NCBI GenBank assembly: GCA_900660155.1
Contig: CABFPE010000352.1
Span: 690,671 to 754,670 of the forward strand
From: Hofstenia miamia
Lineage: Eukaryota; Xenacoelomorpha; Acoela; Hofsteniidae
Direction: 5' to 3'
Length of the DNA stretch: 64,000 bases
Made by a program: the position numbers and the translations under genes. Numbering within the stretch: the first letter of the stretch is position 1; each line of letters opens with the position of its first letter. This document shows positions 32,973 through 43,839 of this stretch, one piece after another. The notes beneath the pieces were generated by a model that ran no database searches, was not told the DNA's origin, and saw only the letters and a list, made by a program, of their open reading frames with translations.

Positions 32973-34303
32973 ATTGGCTTTCTCTACACTTTCTGCATTT
33001 GTTGTCAGTTAAACTGTCTTTGTCTGTTTAAATAGATCTCCACCCACATGGTTAATTCATACAAAAAGTTGGGGATTTTGCTGAGGGTTGTTCATGTGAT
33101 GATTACAATTTGTATCCTCTGTACTCTTGCCATTCTGAATGTTTGGTCTAACTGCTTTTCTAAGTTTTTATTGTATTCTTTTTCCTTTAGGATGTGAATG
33201 ATCATTAAATTATCTTTGTCAATGTTGATTTATGGTATTTTGGTTATTTGATCTATGTATGCCATGATTCTTTGTGCTGTCTCCAGCATTGGTCTTTTCC
33301 TTGCATCTAGTATGATTAGTAAGTTGCTGCCCTCTGTTTTCAATACTCTCCTAATATGAGCTTTTCTTTTGAGTGACAGTTTTTAATAGGCATTATTTCT
33401 CATTTTTAGGGTTTCCATAAAGTAGGGATGCAGGGTTTCTCCATCTATTTTCAAAATTCATTGCTCTCTTTCTTTTGAGTGTACTGTACTTTCTGATGTT
33501 GTTTCTGAGGGGGCATGGCTGAGTAATCTGTAATGGTCTACTGGTGCTCAGCTCACAATCAAGTGAGTCAATGCTGATGGTACCTACTGAGTTGCCCTCA
33601 AATAGGCTTACAGTTGACTCTGTCAGCAATTGACCAGTTGTGGGCTCTGTAGATACATCAGCCTTGAGTCACTTTTGTATGCATGCAGTTCTTCCCCCAC
33701 TTATACCTTTCCCTGGAACTCAATCTGTTGCAATGCCCTTGAATTGGCATTGTGTACCTCTGGAGGAAAGTTGGGCTGCTTAACATCAGTTCTCTGCATG
33801 CCCTCAAATCAGCATTGCAGATCTCCAATGGGAGAGGCATTTCATCATTTGTCACCCTGCCCTTGAATTGGCATTGGGGAGTACTGGGATGCCTTCTCAC
33901 TCTGTGCCATTGATTAGTCAGTGCTTTGTTCTTGTCCCTTTTGAGAACTCCTCTGTACTCTCCTCTGTGGATTGGATGTTACCATTTCCTCAGTCTTTTG
34001 GTTGTGGCACACTCTATTGCTCCTCAGTTGTTGTTGCATCTCTCAATTTGCCTAAATTCAATGAGTAATTTTAGATTTCACACTTTGAGGTCATATACAT
34101 ATTTATCTCTTGCTGCCCTTTCCTGGCAGTACTTTTGCTTGTAAGTTCTCATTACTGATATTTGTTTTGAATTCTTTGTTGAAACCTTCTTCCAGTAAAC
34201 TGTCTAACTCTTTCATATCATAAAGGATTTTGCTTCCATTAATTCAGTTTATTTTAAAATCAGCATTTTCATCTAATTTAGTTTCCTTGACATCTGCTGT
34301 CAC
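32973..34303. other. CpG-free segment between unassigned ORFs and the integrase
   Basis: Frames on both strands here (33393-34144) overlap each other and carry no domain. Within it lies the roughly 60-bp repeat array at 33594-33930. Confidence 0.45.
33594..33930. repeat. Degenerate ~60-65-bp tandem repeat with CCCTTGAATTGGCATTG core
   Basis: The core occurs exactly at 33736 and 33860, and in degenerate form at about 33594, 33661 and 33801. The spacing is 59-75 bp. Related cores occur at 37102, 37159 and 37200, between the protease and RT parts of the same element. Confidence 0.6.
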
Positions 34304-35411
34304 TCATTTTGAATTTTGAAAGTGCAGTAATCTGCTGTTTAGAATATACTCATTATTTAGCAGTACTTGCATTATCATATATGGACCTGGCCAAATTTTT
34401 TTGAGTTTTTTGACCTTGTTTGCATCTATTAATTTTATGGGTGTGAATGCATATACTTTGTTGACTATTTTATGTTCATGACTGTAAATTTTTTTGTTGT
34501 AATTGCATTGTTGTCTCATGGCAGCCTTGTTAATATTATGTCACATTGTTTCATGTATCTCAGTAATTTGGCTTCTTAGTTGGTTTACATATTCATTGTC
34601 CATTTTCCCACTATAGTTGAAGTATTGCATTGATAGTGGCCTGACAGCTTCCCTTCCAAACATTGCCTTGAATGGTGTCATTCCCATTGTTGAGTTTACA
34701 GACATGTTATAAAAATACTTGACCATTTTGATTACTTCTCACCATTTCCATCCTCCTATCCTTGATGTTGTGACCCTTATTAGCTTAATTAACATTCAGT
34801 TCAAACTTTCTACTGCACCATTCACCTGCAGGTGATTTGCTGTTGTTCTTTCACTGACTATTTCTAATAGCCAAGACATTTCCTGAAATTGACCACTTTT
34901 GAACTGTAGGCCCTTGTCTGTAATTATTGTCTCAATTAGACAAACTGCAGGATCCACTCCTTCATTACTATCTCTGCCATTGTTTCCACCATTGTGTTTT
35001 TCATCAGGATCATCTTTGTGTATTTGGTAAAATTGTGAACCATTACTAACAGGTGTTGGTATCATTCTTTGTCTCTTGATAACATCTCCAAGTCTATGTG
35101 TATGATTTCATTGGGTTGTGTCACAATGATCTTGTATAGTGGTGCTCTCTGGGTTGGGAAATGCTGCTTGTTTAGGAGGCATGTTGTGCATTTGTTAATT
35201 ACTTTTCTATGACTTTCTTGACCACCATGATGATAAACCTTGTGTTGAAAGTGCTTTCTGTTTGTTTAATGCCTAAATGGTCCCTCTCATGCACCTTCCT
35301 TATTAATTCCCTTTTGTAATATTCTGGGATTGCAATCCTGTTGTTCTGTGATTCCATGTATAAGAGTCTATTTTTGTTTATTTTCCATTTGTATCTCTCA
35401 TAGTAACTCAC
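34304..35411 (-). pseudogene. Gypsy element 2: integrase, decayed
   Basis: Minus strand from 35411. The zinc-binding HHCC domain spans HERDHLGIKQT (35280) and, after a one-base frameshift near 35199, KCTTCLLNK. The catalytic core then shows IHIDLEM with the first Asp, FTKYTKMI, ITDKGLQF with the second Asp (frame at 34796-35065), and NGAVESLN with the Glu. Stops at 35062, 34796 and 34739 are all TGA and fall where the family commonly has Arg. The C-terminal part (34541-34726, then 34304-34519) includes MTPFKAMFGREAVRPL and KIWPGPYMI. The integrase is inactive. Confidence 0.85.
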
Positions 35412-35438
35412 TGTTAGTTTTGATAGTTTTAATTGTGG

Positions 35439-36206
35439 CTATTGCAGCTTTTTTATGATTTTGTTCAGTATGACATCATCCCTTTGTTTTTCTATCACCT
35501 CTTGCTCTGATATCTCTTCTTTGATCATAATTGGTAAGACTGCTTGCCCTTTCTTATCAACATTTATTTCAGGTAATCCTTTGTATTCTGTGTGTGGTAA
35601 GAATTGAAATTGCTTTTTTTCACCATCTTCCTTGGCTACATCTCTTTGATACTCTGGGAGTGTGGTCCAGAAGTCTGCATTAGTGTGTAGTGTTCCTCTA
35701 TGGTGTTTGATGGTGAAAGTAAATTTGCTTAGGTACTTGATCCACCTCAACACTATCCCTGATTTGTCTCCCAAGAACTTCTTTAGCCATGCTAAACTGC
35801 TGCTATCTGTGTGGACCATGAATTCTAATCTGATTAGAAAATGCCTGAATTTCTTGATTTTTTCAATTTGGGCTAACATCTCTAGTTTCATTGAACCACA
35901 ATATTCCTTGCTCAGTTTCAGTTTGCAGCTAAAGAATTGTATTGGCACCTCTTTCCCATTTTCTATTTGTCCTAGTGTTTCTCCAATTGCCACCTTGCTT
36001 GCATCACAGTCCAAAATGAAAGTTTCATTGTAATCCAGTGTGTTCTGCAATGGCAGTTTTGCCAGTTCTTCCTTTATATAGTCCAATTCCTCCTGCTCCT
36101 GCCATGTCCATATAAAAAGCACAGACTTCCTCATTAATTGTGTCATTTTGGCAGTTTTCCTGACAATGTTATGTATGAATGTTCCATAGTGGTTGAAGAA
36201 ATCCAT
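35439..36206 (-). pseudogene. Gypsy element 2: RNase H and connection
   Basis: A 255-codon frame, the longest in the CpG-poor block. It has FILDCDASKVAIGETLGQ (RNase H catalytic Asp), KLEMLA (Glu equivalent), MVHTDSSSLAWL (Asp) and HHRGTLHTNADF, where families have NADALSR. Arg positions conserved in gypsy RNase H are changed to Cys in FFSCKL (35925-35927) and to His in VHTD (35811-35813). It lies directly upstream of the integrase remnant and downstream of the RT. Confidence 0.88.
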
Positions 36207-36327
36207 TATCCTCTGTATATCTTTCTGTTATTCAGTTTCTCTATCTTCTGAATCATTTATCTCACATTGTCCTTTAAACATGTTTGCCCTTTTTATATCA
36301 CTCATCCTTAGAATATGATCTTCTCCT

Positions 36328-36900
36328 TCAGTATGTCACATTCCCATTTATTTGCAGGCCTGCTTTTTCTAGAATTGACAGTGTCCTTTCCAGCTTTTCA
36401 AGATGTTCTTCTATAGTGTTACTCATCATGATGATGTCATTTATGTATGCATTCACATCTTCTTCAATTTTATGTTTTTTGTTTTTAGTACCTTTGTTAT
36501 GTATCTCTAGAAGGTCTTTGGTGCATTGCACAATGTGAATGCCATGTATATCCATTCATACAACCCATAAGGTGTGATGAATGCCATTTATTCAATATCT
36601 TCTTCTTCCATTCACACCTACCAATGCACTTTACATAGATCTATCAACATAAAGTACTTGTGCTTGCTTGCTTTGTACAGCATACCTTCTATTCTGGGAA
36701 GTGGGTAAGTGTCTTTTTTTGTTTCTTCAGTTTCTGAAAATCTATACACAATCTATACTTCTCTCCCTGCTTTACAAACACTGTTGGTGCTGCATATGGA
36801 CTTTCATTGGGTCAATTTATTTTGTTGTCAATCAGTTCATTCAGTATCCTGTTATATTCATCCTTTATCTGCTGGTACTTGTCTCACTGGTAGTTTTATT
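36328..36900 (-). pseudogene. Gypsy element 2: reverse transcriptase, decayed
   Basis: Fragments in several minus-strand frames: SPYAAPTVFVKQG and RLCIDF near 36780-36830, YMAFTLCNAP near 36530-36560, and AYINDIIMMSNTIEEHLEKL at about 36390-36440, where the YxDD catalytic box reads YIND. Stops and frameshifts separate them. The order and spacing are those of Ty3/gypsy RT. Confidence 0.82.
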
Positions 36901-37101
36901 GGTTTGTTTGTTGTTGTAACTATCTTGTGAGTCTTGCCTATCACTTGGCCCACACTTATCTCTCTGTAGTTGAATATTCATTTATGTTTCTCTAACACTT
37001 CTCTAAGTTGTTGCAGTTGATTCTTGTTCAGATGTTGATATTCCTCTCCTAGTAACTGTGGTGTTGTGTAATCATCTTCTTCATTTGCTTTTGTCCCTAT
37101 G

Positions 37102-37230
37102 CCCTTGAGTTGGCTTTTGGGAGTACTCACTACATTGATGGTTTTTGTCCACTCACCCTTGAGTCAGCTGTGTGGAGTACCTCCTGTTTTCATTTGAAAC
37201 TCCTTGAATTGACCATACAAACTACTCTAC
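37102..37230. repeat. Second array of the CCCTTGA(A/G)TTGGC-type repeat
   Basis: Three degenerate units at 37102, 37159 and about 37200, related to the array at 33594-33930. Confidence 0.5.
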
Positions 37231-37482
37231 TCATCAATGTCTTCCATTGCTTTCCAAATTGCTTAGATGCTAGATTTGACAGATTTTCTGAATATTCTCA
37301 CATTAGTTTTTTTCACATTAACATTACAATTCATGGTGTTCAATATCAGTATCCTTCCTATTCCATTTTTTATGGTGCACATGCTTGAAGGCATTGAGAC
37401 CCTTTTTTGAGTTAATTCCTTTGTTCTTGTAAATCATTATATCTGCTGTAATCTTCTCTCCTGTTTGAATTGTGTGCATCCT

Positions 37483-37850
37483 TCATTGACATGGTTGCAA
37501 CTTTATGTCTTCTTCTAGTTCAAATGTTATTGTTGATAGCTTGTATTCTTCTTTGATTTTGATTTCCTCCTTCTTTACCTTGATCATTCTATTTGAGTAA
37601 TTTATTACACATCCATTCTTAGTTAAAAAATCATCGCCCAGTATTACTTTGTGTGGTAATAAGTTGTAGTGGTTGTCTATCACTACTAGCAATTGTTCAA
37701 ATGTAGTGTTTGCTATTCTAATTTGTACTGCTTTTAACCTCCTCTTAGTATCTTCTCATCTAAGCCCCAATTTCATAATGCATTCATCAGTTACAATAGA
37801 TGTTGCAGCTCCCATATCAATTTTTGCCTTTGTCATCAACCCATTTATCA
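37483..37850 (-). pseudogene. Gypsy element 2: retropepsin-type protease, decayed
   Basis: The active-site loop on the minus strand reads AKIDMGAATSIV at about 37800-37825. The Thr of the usual DTG is Met (codon at 37813-37815), a change of the ACG-to-ATG type. The frame at 37483-37692 has LPHKVILGDDFL, the typical downstream flap/strand region. It lies between the Gag zinc knuckle and the RT, as in Ty3/gypsy pol. Confidence 0.8.
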
Positions 37851-38042
37851 TTATTATTGTGTTGATATTGTTCAGGTTTGTCATAATCATTATCAGTGCT
37901 CAGTTTTTTGGAGTCAGAACTTGAGCTAGTTTTCTGATTCATCTTCAGTTTGTGTGTCCTTGACCAATTCTGATTCAGATTTGATCACATCTTCATCTTC
38001 ATAGTATGCCTCCTCTTCTCTAATCACATTAATCTGTTTTTT

Positions 38043-38474
38043 GCAATTGTCTTTTCTGTGCCCCTTCTTTCCACAGCTGTAGCACTTTATGTCCCTCTCT
38101 TACTTTTTTCATTTTTCCATCTTTAATTTTATTTTGATAATTTCTGTTTAGTTTTCATTGTGGGGTTTGGTATTCACTGTCTAAGACTTGTAATTGTTCC
38201 ATGGTGTTTCTTTATGCCATAAAGCTTTTTCATAAATGCAGGCATTGTTTTTAATTGTTGCATGGATATCCACTGTCTTTCTGATCATTTTTTTCAATTT
38301 GTCATCCACATCAAATTTAATTTTAAATTGATTTCTAATGTTCCCAGGCAATCCTTTGCAAATGTGTGAGAAGAGGCCATACTTTGAATATCTGTTTCCT
38401 CTGGAGCTAAGTGTTAATAGTTGTTCTACTTGCTGAATGTAGTTTCCTATGTTGTCTATTTTTCTCATTTTCAT
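38043..38474 (-). pseudogene. Gypsy element 2: Gag C-terminal part with zinc knuckle
   Basis: The frame at 38181-38474 (97 codons) has a capsid-like helical composition. Downstream, after a frame change, the minus strand carries a canonical CX2CX4HX4C nucleocapsid zinc knuckle (CYSCGKKGHRKDNC) at 38043-38084. This fixes the element's 5' side and orientation. Confidence 0.8.
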
Positions 38475-38520
38475 CTAGTTCAATGTGACTTGGTACTGGT
38501 TTTTGAAACTTTCATTTTCA

Positions 38521-38819
38521 AAGTACATTGTGTAATAATATGCAAACCAAAATAAATGTAAAGATAATATTTTCAAAGAATTTATTCAACAGTTTCTAAA
38601 ATGATTTTGCTCTATTGATAGTTTCAATTCAAAAATTACTTGTTGATTTGAATTTCAAATTATTGTCTGCCAAGATGGCAAAAAATAGTGGAAGTGATTT
38701 TGCCCCCTTCATTTTGCCAAATTGTTATCAACAAGTACTATTTGGTAATGTTATTTCTTAGTTGCATTTACAAAATTAATGTTGCTAAATTAGACTTAAA
38801 TAAATTTTGATTTACAATT
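38521..38819 (-). repeat. Right copy of the direct repeat flanking gypsy element 2 (candidate LTR part)
   Basis: Matches 31061-31236 at both its ends but contains about 120 additional bases in the middle. It lies just 5' of the element 2 Gag, and also 3' of the debris that follows gypsy element 3. Confidence 0.55.
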
Positions 38820-39990
38820 CCTTCTTGAGTGATTAAGTGTTGTAGTGGTAAATTTCTATTAACCAAGATGTCAATGAATATTAAATTAGTAATATTTTCT
38901 TTAGGTGGCACTGCTGTTCTCTGCAAAGTTGATTGGCAGATGATGTGGAATCCTTTGTAGCATTCTTCAAGATCAACTACTGTGTTAGGTATGATTGTGT
39001 TATTTTCTTCAAATATAATTTTATTGTTTATTGTTTGGCCAGTAACCAGTATTTTGTTCATGTGCCACACAGTTTTCATACCATCTTTGTCAGCTGTTTT
39101 CAAGAAACATATAAAAATAAGGTCATTTTCTGACTGGCTTTTTTGTTTTTACAAATTTATAGATATTTCTGAGCATGATATCATGTTTGATTGTTATGTG
39201 AGTTGTACTCCTCAAGAATTCTCTGCTAAGTTCATCACACATCCATTCTTCATAGAAAATGAGTGTGCATATTTTAGGACATTTATTTGTATCAATAGTG
39301 TTTGGTAAGACACAGTGATGAATTTGATTTCTGAGATACTGAGAAATCTGATGTAAGAAGTTTTGTTTCTTCAGAGAGATTGTTAGCACTGATGTGTGGC
39401 ACTCTACTTGTTGTGATGAAATAGGGGTGCAATACTTCTCCTTCATGTATTGACATTTTACCTAGGTGTTTTTAGTAGCTGGTAGATTGTTTGCTGCTAT
39501 GTTCTGAAGTTGTAGAACTGACATGTGATAAGTTTCCAAGAATTTGATGTTTGACTGGTATCTGTGAGATGGGTAATGCAGAATGTTTTCATTTCTCCTC
39601 CACCCTATATGATGTTGTGGGACCAGTAGAAGTTGAAGGGAGGTCAATGCTAGCTCCTGAATCCATACCTGGTGCTTTTACACTAGTAAAGATGTCAGGA
39701 GCCAGGTTCATCTCAGAGTCCAATTATGATGCACTTATACTAACTCAGACTTGAGATGTTCTTACATGCAAGTCTTCTTCAGCAGAGGAGGTGTGTACTA
39801 TAAGAGCTTTGTTCATTGGGGGATGAGTTGTCAATTGAACACATTTCATTGTCTAAAGGCAAAGATACAATGTTAATATGCCATTTGTTATAATCAAAAT
39901 TTTGCTTAGTAGAACAACTAGTTTGTTTACACATTGGCAATTTGATTTGTTTAAATTGCTCAAAATTTTTAGGTAGATGTTCCTCTTCTA
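38820..39990 (-). pseudogene. Unassigned ORF remnants downstream of gypsy element 3 integrase
   Basis: Minus-strand frames at 39779-40141, 39462-39647, 39123-39446 (107 codons, with Cys pairs in NKCPKIC) and 38768-39103 (111 codons) follow the element 3 integrase and precede the 38.5-kb repeat. Their position would suit a third, envelope-like ORF, but no fusion peptide, membrane anchor or cleavage site is evident, so this stays a guess. Confidence 0.4.
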
Positions 39991-40265
39991 TCAGATCTAG
40001 TTGGCTGGTATCATACTGCTTGTTATTACTGTTTTTAAGTAGACCAAAGTTTTGAATTTTTTGATTCTGGCATCTTTTATATTTTTGGTAGTTTATTTGA
40101 GATTTTGAAAGTTTGTAATTTTGCCAGTACACAGTATGCAATTATTATTATATTCTTTAATTCAAATGTCAAACCAATTTGTTGTGAGTTTTCAAAATTG
40201 TTTTTTGGTTGTAATTACACCAGATTAGAATTGGTATACTTGGTCACCAACATTGTGTGGTTCAG

Positions 40266-40420
40266 ATGTTATTTTCTCCAGTTTGACATGTTGTTCTGGA
40301 AATCTGTTTTTGTTTTGGAGAATACATGTTGGACATGAGTTAATGACATCTTCTATGATTTTCCTCAAATATGTTGTTACCAAATTTTCAATGATAGTAA
40401 TTTCAATTTTGTACATTCTG
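40266..40420 (-). repeat. Duplicate of the integrase zinc-binding segment (downstream unit)
   Basis: About 155 bp nearly identical to 41060-41215 in the same orientation. The pair lies within one integrase region. Confidence 0.85.
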
Positions 40421-41059
40421 GTATGTCCATGAATTTGTTGTAGTAATGTTGTTGTCATACTGCACATTTGTTGGTGTTGGCACAGATGGGTTCATGAGTT
40501 CATTGGAGTTTTTGCACAAGTTTTCAGCAGTATTCATGATTGAGTTGGTTGTTATAATCTTTAAATAGCATGCCAACAGGAGTTGGTGCTTTGTGACCAA
40601 AGACAGCTTTGTATGGAGTCATTTTGGTTGTTGTGTGAGTTGATGTATTGCAAAAATACTCAATTATTAGGAGTACTTCAAGCCAATCTTTTCCATCTAT
40701 GTTATTGGTGATGGCTCACATGAGTTTGTTTAATGTTCAGTTTAGGAGTTCAACTCCTCTATTGGCCTGTGGTGGTGTGTTGTAGTGTGGTTGTGTACCA
40801 CCTTTAGATTTTTTGATTGGGCATTGAAATAATTTGCTTTTGAATTGTTCTCCTTGTTCAGTGATAAGGTTTTCCATAGGAACAAACATACATTTCCAAT
40901 TGTTGGTTACTGCTTCAGCTACTGTTTATGCTTTAATATTTTTAATTGGTATCATTTTGCTATATTTGTTGAAATTGTTTACAATTAATAATATATGAGT
41001 AACCTTCTTCATTTTAGATAGCTGTTCAATGTCCATGTTCACAATTTGGTTCATACTTT

Positions 41060-41215
41060 CAGATATTATTTTCTCCAATTTGACATGTTGTTCTGGAAAT
41101 CTGTTTTTGTTTTGGAGAATACATGTTGGACATGAGTTAATGACATCTTCTATGGTTTTCCTCAAATATGTTGTTACTAAATGTTCAATGATAGTATTTT
41201 CAATTTGGTACATTC
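41060..41215 (-). repeat. Duplicate of the integrase zinc-binding segment (upstream unit)
   Basis: Partner of 40266-40420. The shared stretch includes AACATGTCAAA and ATTCTCCAAAACAAAAACAG on the minus strand. Confidence 0.85.
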
Positions 41216-41252
41216 TGGTATGTCCAGGTTCATGATATATTTTTACTAATTT

Positions 41253-42060
41253 TTATTTATAGTATTCTGGCAGAGCAATACAGTTGCTAGTCTTTGTTAT
41301 TGTGTAAAAGACACCACTCTCAATGAGTAGACATTTATTTTTGTTGTAATATTTAGCTGGCAGAGTATTTGAGATGTCCCTGTTGTTTTGGATTTTCTCA
41401 ATATTTTCAAGCAGCATGACGTCATTAAATTGAGTGTCTGCTATTTCCTCTGGCATGATTTCTTCAAATAATGATATAATGAGGATGGGATTGCTGTTTT
41501 TATCTGTGATAATATCTTGTAATTCTTGGTATTGATTGCTGGGTATGAAGTTGAAATTTACCTTTTCCTGCTCTGGCTTTTTGAACTCTCTTTGGTATTG
41601 TGGAAAAGCTGTCCATATGTCAGCATTGAATGCAATCTTCATTTTCTGTGAATAATAGAAAAAGTGAAATCACTATGTTATTCAATCCATGATGCAATTA
41701 TTGTGGATCAGTTGTCAGAGTATTTTTCTAGCCAACATAAACTGCCATTGTCTGTGCAGACAGTGAAAGCTTTTTCTCTGATGAGGAAGTGTCTGAAAGT
41801 TTTTAATAATTCCACCAGAGTGAGCATTTGAGTTGTGTGGATCTGTAGTTCAATTTGCTTGTATCCAGGATGAAAGTGTAGGTAGCATTAGGGCTGTTGA
41901 GTGTAGGTATTTTCTTCATAATTTTTTTTAGTTCATTGAGTTCTTTTTGCTGCATTCAGCTGCATTCAAAATTGTGTTTGCCTTTGAGGAGATTAGACAT
42001 TTTGTGTGCTTTTCATCAAGGTTGGGGGTAGACATATGGTAATAGTTGATAAATCTCAAT
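41253..42060 (-). pseudogene. Gypsy element 3: RNase H and connection, decayed
   Basis: The 129-codon frame at 41253-41642 begins with FNADIWTAFPQYQ, homologous to NADFWTTLPEYQ in element 2. Upstream on the minus strand, FTVCTDNGSLCWLEKY (about 41720-41770) is the RNase H TDxxSLxWL motif; the Arg usual before TD is Cys here (codon at 41756-41758), where element 2 has His. Stops separate these pieces. Confidence 0.78.
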
Positions 42061-42099
42061 ATTCTCTGCAGATCTTTTAATCTTGAATAATGTGTTTGA

Positions 42100-43500
42100 G
42101 AAATGTTACTTTTTCATAGCAAAAGTGCACTTTTTTGCATTTATTCTTAGGCCCAAATTGTAAAGCAGATTTAATATTCTGCTTAGTTTCCTGCTGTGTT
42201 ATTCTATTGTCATTGATGATATTTAAATGTTGTCAATGTAAGCTGCTGTGCCGTCTTCTATCTTAGGTTGTTCATTGAGATGTATCTTCATGTTGTAATT
42301 GTGGAATCAACTAATCCCTTACAAACATTTTGATAATTAGTATTTCAAATTTAATAAATATAATTTGTACAATATATTTACAAGAATTTGTAATTCCCTC
42401 ATTTTGACAATATGTGCTATTTTTGAACATTTGAATCATCTACTGTGCAAAAGGTTAACAAGGGAGCTGTTAGTGTTTACTCATAGTTCACAGTATGCTT
42501 TTAGTGTTACTTTTGTTGATGAAATACATGTTTTTCTGTTTAAATACTTTGATTTGGCTATCAAAAGTTTAATAGAATTTATTCTACCCTTACTATTTGT
42601 TGTGTATGTAATTTATTAAAATGCTTTTCTAAATTATCTGGTTGTTGGCAAGAGTGTCTTGTTCAGGTACAGCTTTACAAGTTCATCACTATGGCAATTT
42701 GGCAGGTTTAGGTGTAGGGCTTTTCACAACCACTTGTCATTTGTTATGTTTATTATATTTAATGCAGCTCCTAAATTGCACAAGCTGAGGCCTGCACTGA
42801 ATTTAGACACACAAGCACATAGGGTACACTTTACACTCAAGAACTTATAGGGCTTCTCTCTCTATTTAAATTATGTCTCCTGTCTTACATGACTCTTTCT
42901 ACTAAGGTTCTCTGTTTCAGGTTGGCCAAGTGTGGACATGCACCTTCCCTTACCTAATCTCTTGGCTACCTTTAAGTTTTATAAGGAATAGGCTTGTTTA
43001 GCACTGGAGTTTGGCCATTAATTACTGAGACATCAGCAAATCCTGATTTTCATCAACATAGATTTCCATGCCAATGCCACATAATGATGAAAGGTTGCTG
43101 GAGCATTGCAGAGGCCAAAAGCCATATAAAGCCATTCAAACAGACTGTAAGTAGTGATGAATACTGCCTGACTCTCACATGAGAACTTGCCAATATGCTT
43201 TACAGAGATTGATTGTGGAAAAGACTTTGTACTGAGCAGCTCTGTATAATATTTCATTGATGACAGGAAGAGGGTAGGTTTGTTGGAAGTGGTGTTTCAA
43301 CTTGTGTTTGATGCTTTACCAATGATGATTTCTCCATGGTTGAATATCAAAGCATTTTTACTGAGTACAAAATTGATAGTATCAATTTGGTAGTTGTTCA
43401 GATGTGGATGTGTCTATTTAGAAATCATGGGAGTGTCCTTGCTAGAATTTTCATTGGTGTTAGCAGTGTTACACAGAAGGAATTCTGGACTTTGTTATGA
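42100..43500 (-). pseudogene. Gypsy element 3: reverse transcriptase, decayed
   Basis: The 74-codon frame at 43033-43257 contains SLFEWLYMAFGLCNAPATFH, the RT MPFGLxNAPATF motif (motif B region). Further downstream AAYIDNI (about 42220-42240) replaces YxDD with YIDN, and LGLRINAKKCTF follows near 42150. RT N-terminal pieces lie near 43300-43450. It is interrupted many times. Confidence 0.78.
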
Positions 43501-43839
43501 ATTTTCCAATAGGCATACCAATTATTGTAATTTGGTTTGGTTTTACTGAAATAAAATTGTTACTTTTGTTTAGAATCACAATGATGCCCTGACGCTCTTT
43601 GATGGCACATATTTTCTTCAGATGTATTATCTTCATAGAGTTGATACTGTATTAGTTTGATATGATATAGTCCCTATTTACAGATGGTTTGGTATTTATC
43701 TTTATGAGTTTTCAGTGGTTCAGTTCTACCTGTAAATTTTCAGTTAGTGAGAACTCTATGGGAGCTGTATTTGCTGAATGTAATGATTCTTAGATGTTGT
43801 TGTCTTCCTTTATCGTAAGAGTTTTTGATGAGCAATGGT

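Larger units (their letters stand above)
39991..41260 (-). pseudogene. Gypsy element 3: integrase, decayed, with internal duplication
   Basis: The frame at 40926-41213 has the zinc-binding CC pair in INSCPTCILQNKNRFP and then VNMDIEQLSK with the first catalytic Asp and LLIVNNFNKYSKMIP. A second copy of the zinc-binding segment (40225-40467) follows about 790 bp further on and ends in VGDQVYQF, resembling the C-terminal integrase GDxVY motif. The intervening core is present only as fragments (MKYFCNTS-like and FKAVFG-like sequence near 40600-40640). The integrase is inactive. Confidence 0.78.

Noticed and set aside
33393-34144. Several 66-80-codon frames on both strands
   Set aside because: They overlap one another in a CpG-free, low-stop region containing tandem repeats, and none carries a domain signature.
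35662-36919. Plus-strand frames of 83-123 codons opposite the gypsy RNase H/RT
   Set aside because: Antisense to clearly recognisable gypsy pol domains.
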